A stretch of 64,000 nt of DNA from the NCBI GenBank assembly GCA_965115885.1, contig OZ220479.1, forward strand, positions 2,418,001 through 2,482,000, written 5' to 3'. Source of the stretch: BD2-11 sp965115885 (GTDB lineage Bacteria > Gemmatimonadota > Gemmatimonadetes > Longimicrobiales > Gaopeijiaceae). Made by a program: the position numbers and the translations under genes. Below are positions 1-7,206 of this stretch, one piece after another (position 1 is the first letter of the stretch; each line of letters begins with the position of its first letter). Under the pieces are notes generated by a model, which was given only the letters and a program-made list of their open reading frames with translations, was not told the origin of the DNA and searched no databases.

Positions 1-84
1 TCCATTCACCAGAGGCTAACTGTACGGCCCCCAGTAACACTCCAATGCCTCCAAAAACTAGGTCCAATGCGGGTAGAGTCATGG
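1..84 (-). pseudogene. 3' part of a lipoprotein gene split by IS21
   Basis: On the minus strand from position 84 down to the window edge the codons read T-M-T-L-P-A-L-D-L-V-F-G-G-I-G-V-L and continue as a hydrophobic segment. This joins in frame to the lipoprotein start at 2797-2650 once the IS21 element (91-2649) and one copy of the 6-bp target duplication are removed. It is therefore the downstream half of an insertion-disrupted small lipoprotein; the C-terminus lies outside the window. The methionine at 82 is internal, not a start. The layout (lipobox, short polar stretch, Cys-Thr, hydrophobic segment) resembles small lipoproteins of unknown function, but no family assignment is firm. Confidence 0.6.
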
Positions 85-90
85 TCTGTG
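85..90. repeat. IS21 target-site duplication, left copy
   Basis: TCTGTG directly precedes the left IS21 end (TGTTACCG at 91) and is repeated at 2650-2655 directly after the right end. Removing one copy plus the element restores an open reading frame across the junction. Confidence 0.8.
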
Positions 91-181
91 TGTTACCGAG
101 CGTTTAAAATTGCACACTTTTTGGCGTCAGGAATTGCACACTTTTTGTCGTTTAGCGTTGCGCAGATTTTTGCACACTTTC
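91..181. repeat. IS21 left end with repeated transposase-binding motifs
   Basis: Three copies of a TTGCACACTTT motif lie at about 108-129, 132-147 and 169-181. The first, AATTGCACACTTTTTGGCGTCA, is matched exactly as reverse complement at 2563-2584 near the right end (22 bp). Confidence 0.8.
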
Positions 182-291
182 GTGGCCCGCAACTGTTCGC
201 GGAGGGCATCCGGAGGCGGACCCGGAGGGGGGTGTCCCTGAGCTGGATCATCGATTACGCGTGTCCCATCCACTTCGCCCAAGGAGACGCG

Positions 292-1332
292 ATGATCGAC
301 GGCAGCACGAAGGTACAGGCGAGGAAACTCTTGGAACGAGGGTTGTCCAAGACCGCGGTCGCGGCCGATCTGGGGATCGCCCGGAGGACGTTGTACTACT
401 GGATTTCCGGCGGTTGGCTGGACGACGAGGCGGGCGGTGCCGGATCCGGGACACGCTCGCGGCGACCTCGGAAGTCGAAGCTCGACGACTACAAGCGATT
501 CATCGAAGAGCGTTTGGCCGAGTTTCCGAAGATGAGCGCCGTGCGGTTGTACGAGGATGTGCGGAGGTCGGGATTCGAGGGGAGCTACAGCGTTGTCGCT
601 CGGCATGTTCGGTCGGTTCGGCCGCAAGATCGGGTCGAGGCGGTGCAGCGGTTCGAGACGGAGCCCGGTCGCCAGGGGCAGGTGGACTTCGCGGAGTTCA
701 AGTTCCCTTGGGGCAAGCGTTTCGCGCTGGTCGTGGTTCTGGGTTACTCGCGCTGGATGTGGGCGCGCCTCTACGAGCGCCAGACGATGGCCGTCCTGGT
801 GGACGGGCTCGAGAAGTCGTTCGTCGCCATGGGCGGCGTGCCCAGGGAGTTGCTGTTCGATCGGATGAAGGCGGTGGTGATCTCCGACGAGCGCAAAGCG
901 GGCGGGAAGCTGATGGAAAACGCTGCGTTCACGGGGTTTGCCGATCACTGGGGATTCAAGGTCCGGGCCTGCCGTCCATACCGGGCGCAGACGAAAGGGA
1001 AGGTCGAGCGTCCCATCCGGTACATGCGCGAGAACTTCTTCTACGGGCGCAGCTTCGCAGGGGACGCCGACATCGACGAACGGTTGAAGCGGTGGCGGGA
1101 GCAGGTCGCCAACGTCCGGATTCACGGGACGCTCGGGGAGAGCGTGTCGGATCGTTTCGCGTCGGAGCGGCCCCTTCCGTTGCCCTTGGCACCGAGGGGG
1201 TATCGGTTCGCGACCCCGAGACCGATGCCCGAGCCCGAGGCGAAGCGGTCGGAGCCGTCGGCGCCCCTTCCGTCGGTCGACGTCGAGCAGCGGTCGTTGG
1301 ACTACTACTCGGCTGAACGGAGGGTTTCGTGA
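292..1332 (+). CDS. istA: IS21 transposase IstA
   Basis: DDE transposase of 346 residues that catalyses IS21 transposition with IstB. An N-terminal helix-turn-helix covers about residues 5-40 (KTAVAADLGIARRTLYYW). The rve-type catalytic core shows D132 (QVDFAEF), D190 (LLFDRMK) and E239 (KGKVERPIRY). The start is ATG 292 because AAGGAG at 281-286 sits 5 bases upstream; the open frame extends to 67, but that part would be translated terminal-repeat DNA. Its stop overlaps the GTG of istB (GTGA), so the pair is translationally coupled. All catalytic residues are present and the gene looks intact. Confidence 0.93.
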   Translation: MIDGSTKVQARKLLERGLSKTAVAADLGIARRTLYYWISGGWLDDEAGGAGSGTRSRRPRKSKLDDYKRFIEERLAEFPKMSAVRLYEDVRRSGFEGSYSVVARHVRSVRPQDRVEAVQRFETEPGRQGQVDFAEFKFPWGKRFALVVVLGYSRWMWARLYERQTMAVLVDGLEKSFVAMGGVPRELLFDRMKAVVISDERKAGGKLMENAAFTGFADHWGFKVRACRPYRAQTKGKVERPIRYMRENFFYGRSFAGDADIDERLKRWREQVANVRIHGTLGESVSDRFASERPLPLPLAPRGYRFATPRPMPEPEAKRSEPSAPLPSVDVEQRSLDYYSAERRVS

Positions 1333-2144
1333 AGGCTGCGAGCCGGAGGGATCGGATCGCGGCCCAGCTGGCGGATTTGAAGATGCCCGGGGCGCTCGAG
1401 GCGCTGGACGAGGTGTTCAGGCGAGTGGACGGCGGGGAGTACACGGCGGGCGAGGGGATCGAGCGTCTGCTCGGGGCGCAGATCGAGCTGCGCAACGGTC
1501 GTCGCTTGACGGCGGCGATGCGGTCGAGTCGTCTGCCGGGACTGAAGACGCTGGCGGAGTTCGACTTCACGTTCCAGCCGTCGATCGATCGTCAGCAGGT
1601 CGAGTCGTTGCACGAGCTGGGGTTCCTGGAGCGGAAGGAGAACGTGGTGATCCTGGGTCCTCCCGGAGTCGGGAAGACGCACATCGCGATCAGCTTGGCG
1701 GTTGCGGCGGCCGAGGCGGGGCGGAGGATCTACTTCGGCACGCTGGCCGCGCTGGTCGAGTCGCTGGAGGAGGCGCACGCGGCGGGCAGGCTGAAGCGTC
1801 GGCTGAAGACGTTGATGCATCCGGCGTTGCTCGTGGTGGACGAGATCGGGTATCTGCCGGTGACGTCGAACGGAGCGCGTCTGTTCTTCCAGCTGGTCAA
1901 CGGGCGTTACGGGCGGGCGTCGACGGTGTTGACGTCGAACAAGCCGTATCAGCAGTGGGGCGAGGTGCTGCACGACGAGGTGATGGCGGCCGCGTTGTTG
2001 GACCGTCTGCTGCATCGCAGTCACACGATCAACATTCGGGGCAACTCGTACAGGATGCGGCGCCACAAGGAGATCTCGAGGGCGATCCATCCGACGGCAT
2101 CGCCGGCGAGCGATGCTGGAGCCGACGACACGGACAGGAGGTAG
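1329..2144 (+). CDS. istB: IS21 helper ATPase IstB
   Basis: AAA+ ATPase of 271 residues, DnaC-like, which helps IstA choose target and assemble the transpososome. Walker A is GPPGVGKTH at 110-118 and Walker B LLVVDEIGY at 167-175; the later SNKPYQQWGEVLHDEVMAAA segment is typical of IstB. It starts at GTG 1329, overlapping the istA stop. Length and motifs are normal for the family and no lesion is visible. Confidence 0.93.
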   Translation: MKAASRRDRIAAQLADLKMPGALEALDEVFRRVDGGEYTAGEGIERLLGAQIELRNGRRLTAAMRSSRLPGLKTLAEFDFTFQPSIDRQQVESLHELGFLERKENVVILGPPGVGKTHIAISLAVAAAEAGRRIYFGTLAALVESLEEAHAAGRLKRRLKTLMHPALLVVDEIGYLPVTSNGARLFFQLVNGRYGRASTVLTSNKPYQQWGEVLHDEVMAAALLDRLLHRSHTINIRGNSYRMRRHKEISRAIHPTASPASDAGADDTDRR

Positions 2145-2562
2145 GACATGACGAAGGTTGGGACACGGAACGCGGAGCCGCGTCGGAACTCGATTCGCAG
2201 GCCGTGGCGGGGGATCCGGCGAGGCTGGAGGCTCGACCGCGCGAGCGAAGCCGTAGGATCGCCCCTGAGGGCCGATCACGACCCTCGGAGGGGTAGGGAT
2301 ACCCGCGGAAACGGCATGTGGGGGATTCTGCGCCGGGGAGCGGAGCGGTTCATGGAAGCCATGGGGTGCATGATCGCCGGGGTTCTCCACGCGGAGATCG
2401 AGGGGATCCACCCTTGGACCGGTCGGAGGGGGGTTCGGATGGTCGGGATCCTGGCGGGTGGAGGCGCCCGGATGCGGCGGAGGTGGGCTGTGAACGGCGC
2501 CCTCCTCGGGGTCCCCGTTTCGGTCGCTACGCTCCCTGCACGGGGACCCCGAGGAGCCTGCT
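2145..2562. other. non-coding 3' tail of IS21 with long hairpin
   Basis: No reading frame here looks like protein; the open frames are arginine/proline/glycine-rich translations of GC-rich DNA. A perfect 16-bp inverted repeat, CTCCTCGGGGTCCCCG (2502-2517) and its complement (2541-2556), encloses a 23-base loop just inside the right-end motifs. It could terminate istB transcription or shield the element from outside transcription; there is no T-run, so a plain intrinsic terminator is doubtful. Confidence 0.5.
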
Positions 2563-2649
2563 TGACGCCAAAAAGTGTGCAATTTTCGGTGGCCCAAGAG
2601 GTGCCCTTGCCGGGCACAAAAAGTGTGCAATTTTTGACGCCAATTGACA
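2563..2649. repeat. IS21 right end with repeated motifs
   Basis: Two inverted copies of the TTGCACACTTTTT motif (2563-2584 and about 2617-2634) precede the terminal sequence that ends at 2649. The outer copy aligns with the left terminus over about 33 bases. Confidence 0.8.
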
Positions 2650-2655
2650 TCTGTG
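2650..2655. repeat. IS21 target-site duplication, right copy
   Basis: TCTGTG, identical to 85-90, directly follows the right terminus. Confidence 0.8.
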
Positions 2656-2797
2656 TGCAGGACACCACTTCCGGGGCACTTCCGCCGGGGCGCACTTGAG
2701 GCGGTCCGTCCACGAAGACAAAGGAACAACTGGAAAACGTTAGCGTGAGAAGGGAACACAAGATCACACGACGAATTCGGGATTGCGACAATGACAT
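2650..2797 (-). pseudogene. 5' part of the lipoprotein gene split by IS21
   Basis: ATG at 2797 opens a 49-codon segment with a lipoprotein signal: basic start (SLSQSRIRR), hydrophobic core (VILCSLLTLTF) and lipobox SSC (cysteine 24), followed by SFVFVDGPPQVRPGG. A GAGGAGA ribosome site lies about 6 bases upstream of the ATG. The frame runs into the IS21 target site and, after excision of element plus one TCTGTG, continues in frame at position 84. The gene is thus a cleanly interrupted small lipoprotein rather than a chance frame. Confidence 0.65.
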
Positions 2798-3068
2798 CGA
2801 CTGTCTCCTCTGGGGGGGGACTCCCCACCCTTTGTAAAGGGGGGAATCGGTCGTTGTTGGGAGGTGGAGTGGGCGGGGACACCAGCTGCCGGATGGGACA
2901 GCGAACTCTTGCGGGCCATCCGCCCAACGGCTTCCCGAACCGTGACCGTTACAGCTTCTCCGGGCGCCCGGAGAAGCGTCGTCTTTTCGATGGCCGACAG
3001 CGACGCCATCGCCGTGACCGCCAAGCCGAGCTCGCTCGCCCTGAACCGGCGTGTCCACGATTCGACGA
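2798..3068. other. gene-free spacer with extragenic palindromes
   Basis: Upstream region of the split lipoprotein and downstream region of the IS110 transposase. It holds a G/C-run palindrome around 2814-2848 built on CCCACCCTTTGTAAAGGGGGG, a type of extragenic repeat seen in many genomes, and a 24-bp palindrome at 2954-2977. The IS110 right end must lie in here but its border is not visible. Confidence 0.5.
2954..2977. repeat. 24-bp perfect palindrome
   Basis: GCTTCTCCGGGC and its exact reverse complement lie back to back and are followed on the plus strand by GTCGTCTTTTC. It could fold as a terminator-like hairpin read rightward, or be an IS110 end structure. Confidence 0.5.
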
Positions 3069-4316
3069 TCAGGCCGCATCTCGCTCGGTGCCGTGATTGA
3101 ACTCGAACGAGGTCTGGGTTCTAAGCATGGCGCACGCAACCGCCAAGAGGCGGTCCGCAACCGACCGAAGGGCTCGGCCGTGGCTGTGGCCTCGGGCTCG
3201 TAGCGCGGCGTACTTCGCCTTGCTGAGCGGATCGCGCTGGACCGCGACTCGGCTCCAGTGGTGGACTGCTTCTCGAAGGCGCGGATGCGCGGCCAACCGG
3301 CGAATCACAAGAACCGATTTGCCCGACCGCCGGGTGACGGGGGCCACGCCAGCGAGGCACCTCAGCGCTTTGTAGTCGCGCCTCTCGACGAGGTCCGGCG
3401 CCTCGGCGAGCAACGTGGCGAGAACGGTCCGTCCGACTCCGGGCAGGGAGGAGAGGATCGTCACGTCGCGTTGCTCGCCAGGTTCGTCCGATGCTTCTTC
3501 GTCGCCGATCCAACCGTCCACGATCCGGGCCACGTCCTCTTCGGCTTCTCGGATCTGTTTCCGTAGCAATGCCAATCTTTCGAAGGCGGAGCGGACGTAC
3601 TTCGTGGCGGCCGTGGCGACGCCGGGGACCACGTGCATCGGGGTTGCGCCAAGGATCTCGTGGAGTTCCTCCGCGCCGAGGCGGCGGATGCGGTGCTTCT
3701 TCAGCAAGGCCTCGAGCGTGCCCAGGCGGATGCGCTGGCCCTGTTGTGGGGTGGGCGCGCGCTTCCACAGCTCCATGACCCACGGTTCGCACACGTTCTT
3801 GCTGGCTTCGAGGATCGCCGGGTAGTACCTCCACAGTTGCTCGCGGATGCGATGGGCGATGCGAACCCGGTCTTCCTTGAGTTCGCCGATCGTCCTGGTG
3901 GCTTGGCGGATCTCGATCACCGCAGGATCGCTCGGATCCACCTTCCTGAAGCAGTGGCGGTCGGTCCTCAGGGCGCTGGCCAGAACCAGCGCATCCTTGG
4001 AATCGTCCTTGGCCCCGGCGGGAGAGAACCGATCCCGAAAGCGATCCAGTTGCTTCGGGTTGATGGAGTGGACCTCGAAGCCCCGGTCCACCAAGCCTTC
4101 GACGACCGGACCGTGCGGGATTTCGATGGCCACGGCGATGCGGCCGACGTCCGCACCCACCCGAGCCTCGATCCACTCCGCCATCGCGAAGAGCCCGTCG
4201 CCCCCGTGGGGAAAGGACTTCTCCGCCGTTTTTCCCCCGTCCCTGTCGGTCACGCAGACGTGATGGCTCCGCGAAGCCCAGTCCACGCCCGCGTACCCTT
4301 CGTACGGCTCGTTCAT
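3069..4316 (-). CDS. IS110-family transposase
   Basis: Transposase of 415 residues with the two-domain IS110 plan. The N-terminal RuvC-like DEDD part shows D12 (AGVDWAS), E65 (VAIEIP) and D105/D108 (KDDSKDALVLA). The C-terminal Tnp_20 domain shows LPGVGRTVLATLLAEAPDL and CLAGVAPVTRRSGKS, with S331 the likely catalytic serine. The start is ATG 4316 because GGAGGAGGGCGAGC precedes it; the frame is open further upstream without a ribosome site. IS110 enzymes are guided by a bridge RNA made from non-coding end DNA, so 4317-4600 deserves attention. The gene appears intact. Confidence 0.9.
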   Translation of the reverse strand: MNEPYEGYAGVDWASRSHHVCVTDRDGGKTAEKSFPHGGDGLFAMAEWIEARVGADVGRIAVAIEIPHGPVVEGLVDRGFEVHSINPKQLDRFRDRFSPAGAKDDSKDALVLASALRTDRHCFRKVDPSDPAVIEIRQATRTIGELKEDRVRIAHRIREQLWRYYPAILEASKNVCEPWVMELWKRAPTPQQGQRIRLGTLEALLKKHRIRRLGAEELHEILGATPMHVVPGVATAATKYVRSAFERLALLRKQIREAEEDVARIVDGWIGDEEASDEPGEQRDVTILSSLPGVGRTVLATLLAEAPDLVERRDYKALRCLAGVAPVTRRSGKSVLVIRRLAAHPRLREAVHHWSRVAVQRDPLSKAKYAALRARGHSHGRALRSVADRLLAVACAMLRTQTSFEFNHGTERDAA

Positions 4317-5471
4317 GCTCGCCCTCCTCCAGCGAAAGGGGTCGTAAGGATGAGACAGGCGGAATCGTGAGGCTCGCCGCGATGCTTTGTCGATCCCTGT
4401 ACTGGCGCTCGATGGCGCATACTCCCCACTGGGCATCCATCGCGGCTCCGCGCCGGGGCACGAGTCCCCCCCAGGTGCTTGGTAGCGCAGGGGGCATTGG
4501 GTTGCTCCCGACCCGGTGCCTGTCTCGGTGCTTGCACTCCAATTCTGAAGCCTTGGATCGATTCCTCAAACCTCATCTGAATGGTACAGGGGGTACTTTT
4601 CCGATCACCATTACTGATACGGTTTGGGTTTGAGTGAAGTGAAACATCTATGAAATGAAAACCGCGGAGCGGTCATCGGTGCATCACAGTTTCGTGTCGT
4701 CCAGACGTGTTCTGCAACGCTCACGGTTGTGGACTTTCGTGATGATCGCGATAACCAACGAGTCCCACCCGTTGGCCATGTACTGGGTATATGTTCACAG
4801 CGCAGATGAACTGATGCTACCAGATTCAGATAGGGACCGACGCTACCTTTAGCACAGACCGGTTCCACGGATCCAGAAACGCAACAGGGCGACCGAAAAA
4901 TCGTGGGCGAGCCGTAGCTTGGGCAATCGACATCCAGTAGCGATGGAACACCCAAGACGGCGGCCTCGACCTCAATCCGCATGGATGCCGGTCGGTCAGT
5001 AACGCCTGCCACCCACGATGAAGCGGGATCGACACCTGACGCCAAGGGGTTCGACCGCAAGGGAAGCGGGCCAGTTTCGGATCGCCTCCAGCACCTCCGA
5101 TCATGACCCGAGTGCCCAGCACCGTGGGGAACACGGGCGGGATCGAAGCACGCAAGCCAAAGCGACTCGCCTTGTGCGTGTGCGCTAAGCCTTTCTTTTA
5201 CATGCGTTTTCGGGGGGGGGGGACATGTTGCTCATATAGATTTCGTCAGCAGGAGGCATCTGCTTGGTGCGACATGGTATGTGGTAAGGTAACGCGTTCG
5301 CCGCCCCTGTCAACAGGCAGTCTTGTCCAAGGTGAGGTCGAGAACTGGCGCGCCAACTGCGCAGGAGCTTGCTCGATCCGGCAACGGTCGGAGGTCCGAA
5401 GGGTCGGCCGGACCCTTTACTCCTCACAACACGTAACGATCTGCCGACCGAACCCCCCGATCCCGGACCAG
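4317..5471. other. gene-free region; IS110 upstream end, then AT-richer DNA
   Basis: About 1.15 kb with no convincing gene on either strand. The first 300 bases are the non-coding upstream end of the IS110 transposase and could encode its bridge RNA; no structure is asserted. From about 4600 to 5300 GC falls clearly below the flanks, suggesting transferred or decayed DNA. A run of 11 G lies at 5212-5222. No tRNA, rRNA or repeat array was seen. Confidence 0.5.
5399..5417 (-). terminator. hairpin downstream of fbp
   Basis: AAGGGTC and its complement GACCCTT form a 7-bp stem around a 5-base loop, 55 bases past the fbp stop. There is no T-run in either direction, so termination is only a possibility. 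Confidence 0.3.
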
Positions 5472-6509
5472 TCAGGAATCGGAGCTCGCCGCTTCTTCTT
5501 CCAGGCGGGAGGCGGCCATGTCCACCAATCGCCGCGTCCCGGCGAAGAGCGGGGTGCGCTGGTGGATCGCCCGGGGACGGATGCCCAGGATGTCCCGGGT
5601 CCCGTCGGTGGCCCGGCCGCCCGCCTGCTCCATGAGCATGGCCATGGGCGCCGCTTCGTACATGAGGCGCAGCTTCCCTTCCGGCGCCCCCCGGAAGGCG
5701 GGGTACATGAAGAGCCCGCCCACCAGAAGGGTCCGGTGGAGATCGGCCACCAACGACCCGATGTAGCGCGCCGAGAAGCCCTTGGTTCCCTCCGGCGGAG
5801 GCTTCTTGAACCGGCGCACGAGTTCGCGCTGGCAGGAAGTCCACCGCCGCGCGTAGGCTTCGTTGATCGAGTAGTGCCGGGCGGACGGGGAGGGAATGCG
5901 GATGTCGCGCCGGTCGAGGAGGAACTCGCCGCGCTCGGGATCGCGAACGAAGCCGTGCACTCCCCGCCCGCTGGTGTAGACCAGCACCGTGGCGGCTCCG
6001 TAGAGGACGTAGCCCGCAGCGATCTGGTCGCGGCCGGGACGGAGAACGTCGGAGAGGGCGAAACCGGAACCGGGCGCGTCTTCGGGCCGGGAACGGGGCA
6101 ACAGGGAAAAAATGGTGCCCACCGGAACGTTCACCCCCAGATTGGACGACCCGTCGAGCGGGTCCAGCGCGAGGATGCAACCTCCGCGGGCACGACCGGA
6201 CGGAATCGGCATCGGCTCCTCGGCCTCCTCGGAGACGATGCAACGCAGCGTCTCGACGTCGGCGACCTCCTCCACGACCGCGTCGTGGGCGTACCGGTCG
6301 ATGCGGGTGGTGGCTTCGCCGTGGACGTTTCGGTCTCCCGTGCGCGGCAGAGTCCCGGTCAGCCCCGTGCGCGCCACCGCCCGGGCGATGCGGGTTCCCG
6401 CGCGGGCGAGGCCGACGAGCACGTGAGTCCAGCCCGGCGGGCCGGACGAGCGGACGGCTTCCTCGCGCTCCAAAAACGCGTCGAGGGTGGGCACGAGGGG
6501 AGCGCGCAT
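5472..6509 (-). CDS. fbp: class I fructose-1,6-bisphosphatase
   Basis: Hydrolyses fructose 1,6-bisphosphate to fructose 6-phosphate in gluconeogenesis. 345 residues, about the usual length. Metal and substrate motifs are present: SEEAEE (about 93-98), LDPLDGSSNL (115-124), the NEAYARRW segment, YIGSLVADLHRTLLVGGLFMYP and the C-terminal GKLRLMYEAAPMA block, all characteristic of class I enzymes. ATG 6509 is chosen because family similarity begins just after it (APLVPTLDAFLERE); upstream codons are arginine/proline noise. Monocistronic, with gene-free DNA on both sides. Confidence 0.92.
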   Translation of the reverse strand: MRAPLVPTLDAFLEREEAVRSSGPPGWTHVLVGLARAGTRIARAVARTGLTGTLPRTGDRNVHGEATTRIDRYAHDAVVEEVADVETLRCIVSEEAEEPMPIPSGRARGGCILALDPLDGSSNLGVNVPVGTIFSLLPRSRPEDAPGSGFALSDVLRPGRDQIAAGYVLYGAATVLVYTSGRGVHGFVRDPERGEFLLDRRDIRIPSPSARHYSINEAYARRWTSCQRELVRRFKKPPPEGTKGFSARYIGSLVADLHRTLLVGGLFMYPAFRGAPEGKLRLMYEAAPMAMLMEQAGGRATDGTRDILGIRPRAIHQRTPLFAGTRRLVDMAASRLEEEAASSDS

Positions 6510-6885
6510 GGGTGGGGCGGAACGGGTGCGAGGGGCGTCTGGCGTTCGGGCTGGCAATGTCGCACGAGCGGAGGCTCCGAGACAGGCTCGAACCGCCCGC
6601 CGAAGGGGCCGCCCTTCGCGAAACGCGGGCGCGAGACGCGGCGCGGACGACGGACGCGCGCTCGGGCGATGCGGGAAGACCGCGGGACTCGGACGAGCCC
6701 CATCCCCCTCGCTCCCGAATCTTCGCCCCGGAATTCCGAGCGTGCTCGAAAGCGGGCCGGGCTTCGTCCGATCCGAATTCCGTCGGAGCGTACGACGCGC
6801 CGGATCAAGCGCAGGGAGTCCTGCGGGGCACGGGTCTCCGGAGCCGGGACGCCCCGTCCCGCGAACGCAACCCCGCCCGCGCGGG
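6510..6885. other. gene-free GC-rich spacer
   Basis: 376 bases between lapA and fbp. All open frames are arginine-rich translations of GC-rich DNA. No promoter or RNA could be recognised. Confidence 0.4.
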
Positions 6886-7206
6886 TCACGCGCTTCCCGC
6901 CTCGTCCGCATCCCGATCCTCGAAGAGGTCGCGCTGGGTCAAGTCGGCGCCCACGTCGGCGCGCGTCTCCTCGATGAGCCGGTCGCGCAGGATTTTGCGC
7001 ACGCGCAGATCGGTGTGGAGTCCGGCGAGCAGCATCACCAGCATCCCCGCCAGGAGCGCCGCGAACGCGATCATCGTGACGGGAAACCGGTAGAACTCCG
7101 CGAACCCGAGGTCGAGCGTGACGCGCTGATCGCCGTTGAGCGCCGTGAACCAGATCACCAGCGCGACGAAGGCCGCCACCCCGGCCAGCGCGAGCCATCT
7201 GCTCAA
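6886..7206 (-). CDS. LapA-like (DUF1049) small membrane protein
   Basis: 106-residue inner-membrane protein with two hydrophobic helices (about 4-23 and 41-63), an intervening NGDQRVTLDLGFAEF stretch and a charged cytoplasmic tail, the pattern of the LapA/DUF1049 family linked in other bacteria to lipopolysaccharide assembly. The only in-frame start that keeps the first helix is TTG 7206, which overlaps the miaB stop (TTGA), so translation is probably coupled to miaB. The family call rests on topology and the NGD-Q-V-L pattern and is moderate. Confidence 0.65.
   Translation of the reverse strand: MSRWLALAGVAAFVALVIWFTALNGDQRVTLDLGFAEFYRFPVTMIAFAALLAGMLVMLLAGLHTDLRVRKILRDRLIEETRADVGADLTQRDLFEDRDADEAGSA

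Larger units (their letters stand above)
91..2649 (+). mobile_element. IS21-family insertion sequence, complete
   Basis: The element is 2559 bp with imperfect terminal inverted repeats of about 33 bp. The left end begins TGTTACCGAGCG at 91; the right end, read on the complement from 2649, begins TGTCAATTGGCG. Both continue into the same AAAATTGCACACTTTTTG block. It carries istA and istB in the usual overlapping order and is flanked by TCTGTG direct repeats. Multiple internal copies of the TTGCACACTTTTTG motif at both ends match the multiple transposase-binding sites typical of IS21 elements. About 420 bp between istB and the right-end repeats has no convincing gene, which is long for the family. 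Confidence 0.9.

Noticed and set aside
67..291. N-terminal extension of IstA
   Set aside because: It would translate the terminal repeats; the AAGGAG site fixes the start at 292.
2148..2699. 183-codon open frame after istB as a passenger gene
   Set aside because: Composition is Arg/Gly noise, it runs through the IS21 right-end repeats and out of the element, and it has no ribosome site or known motif.
2814..2848. CCCACCCTTTGTAAAGGGGGG palindrome as a specific operator or CRISPR-like repeat
   Set aside because: Single copy here, and sequences of this type are common extragenic palindromes; no array is present.
4611..5155. Minus-strand open frames of 109 and 149 codons in the AT-richer spacer
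   Set aside because: They overlap each other, lack ribosome sites and show no domain or hydrophobic pattern.
5212..5222. Run of 11 G as a phase-variation tract
   Set aside because: It is not inside or directly upstream of any gene, so no switch is supported.
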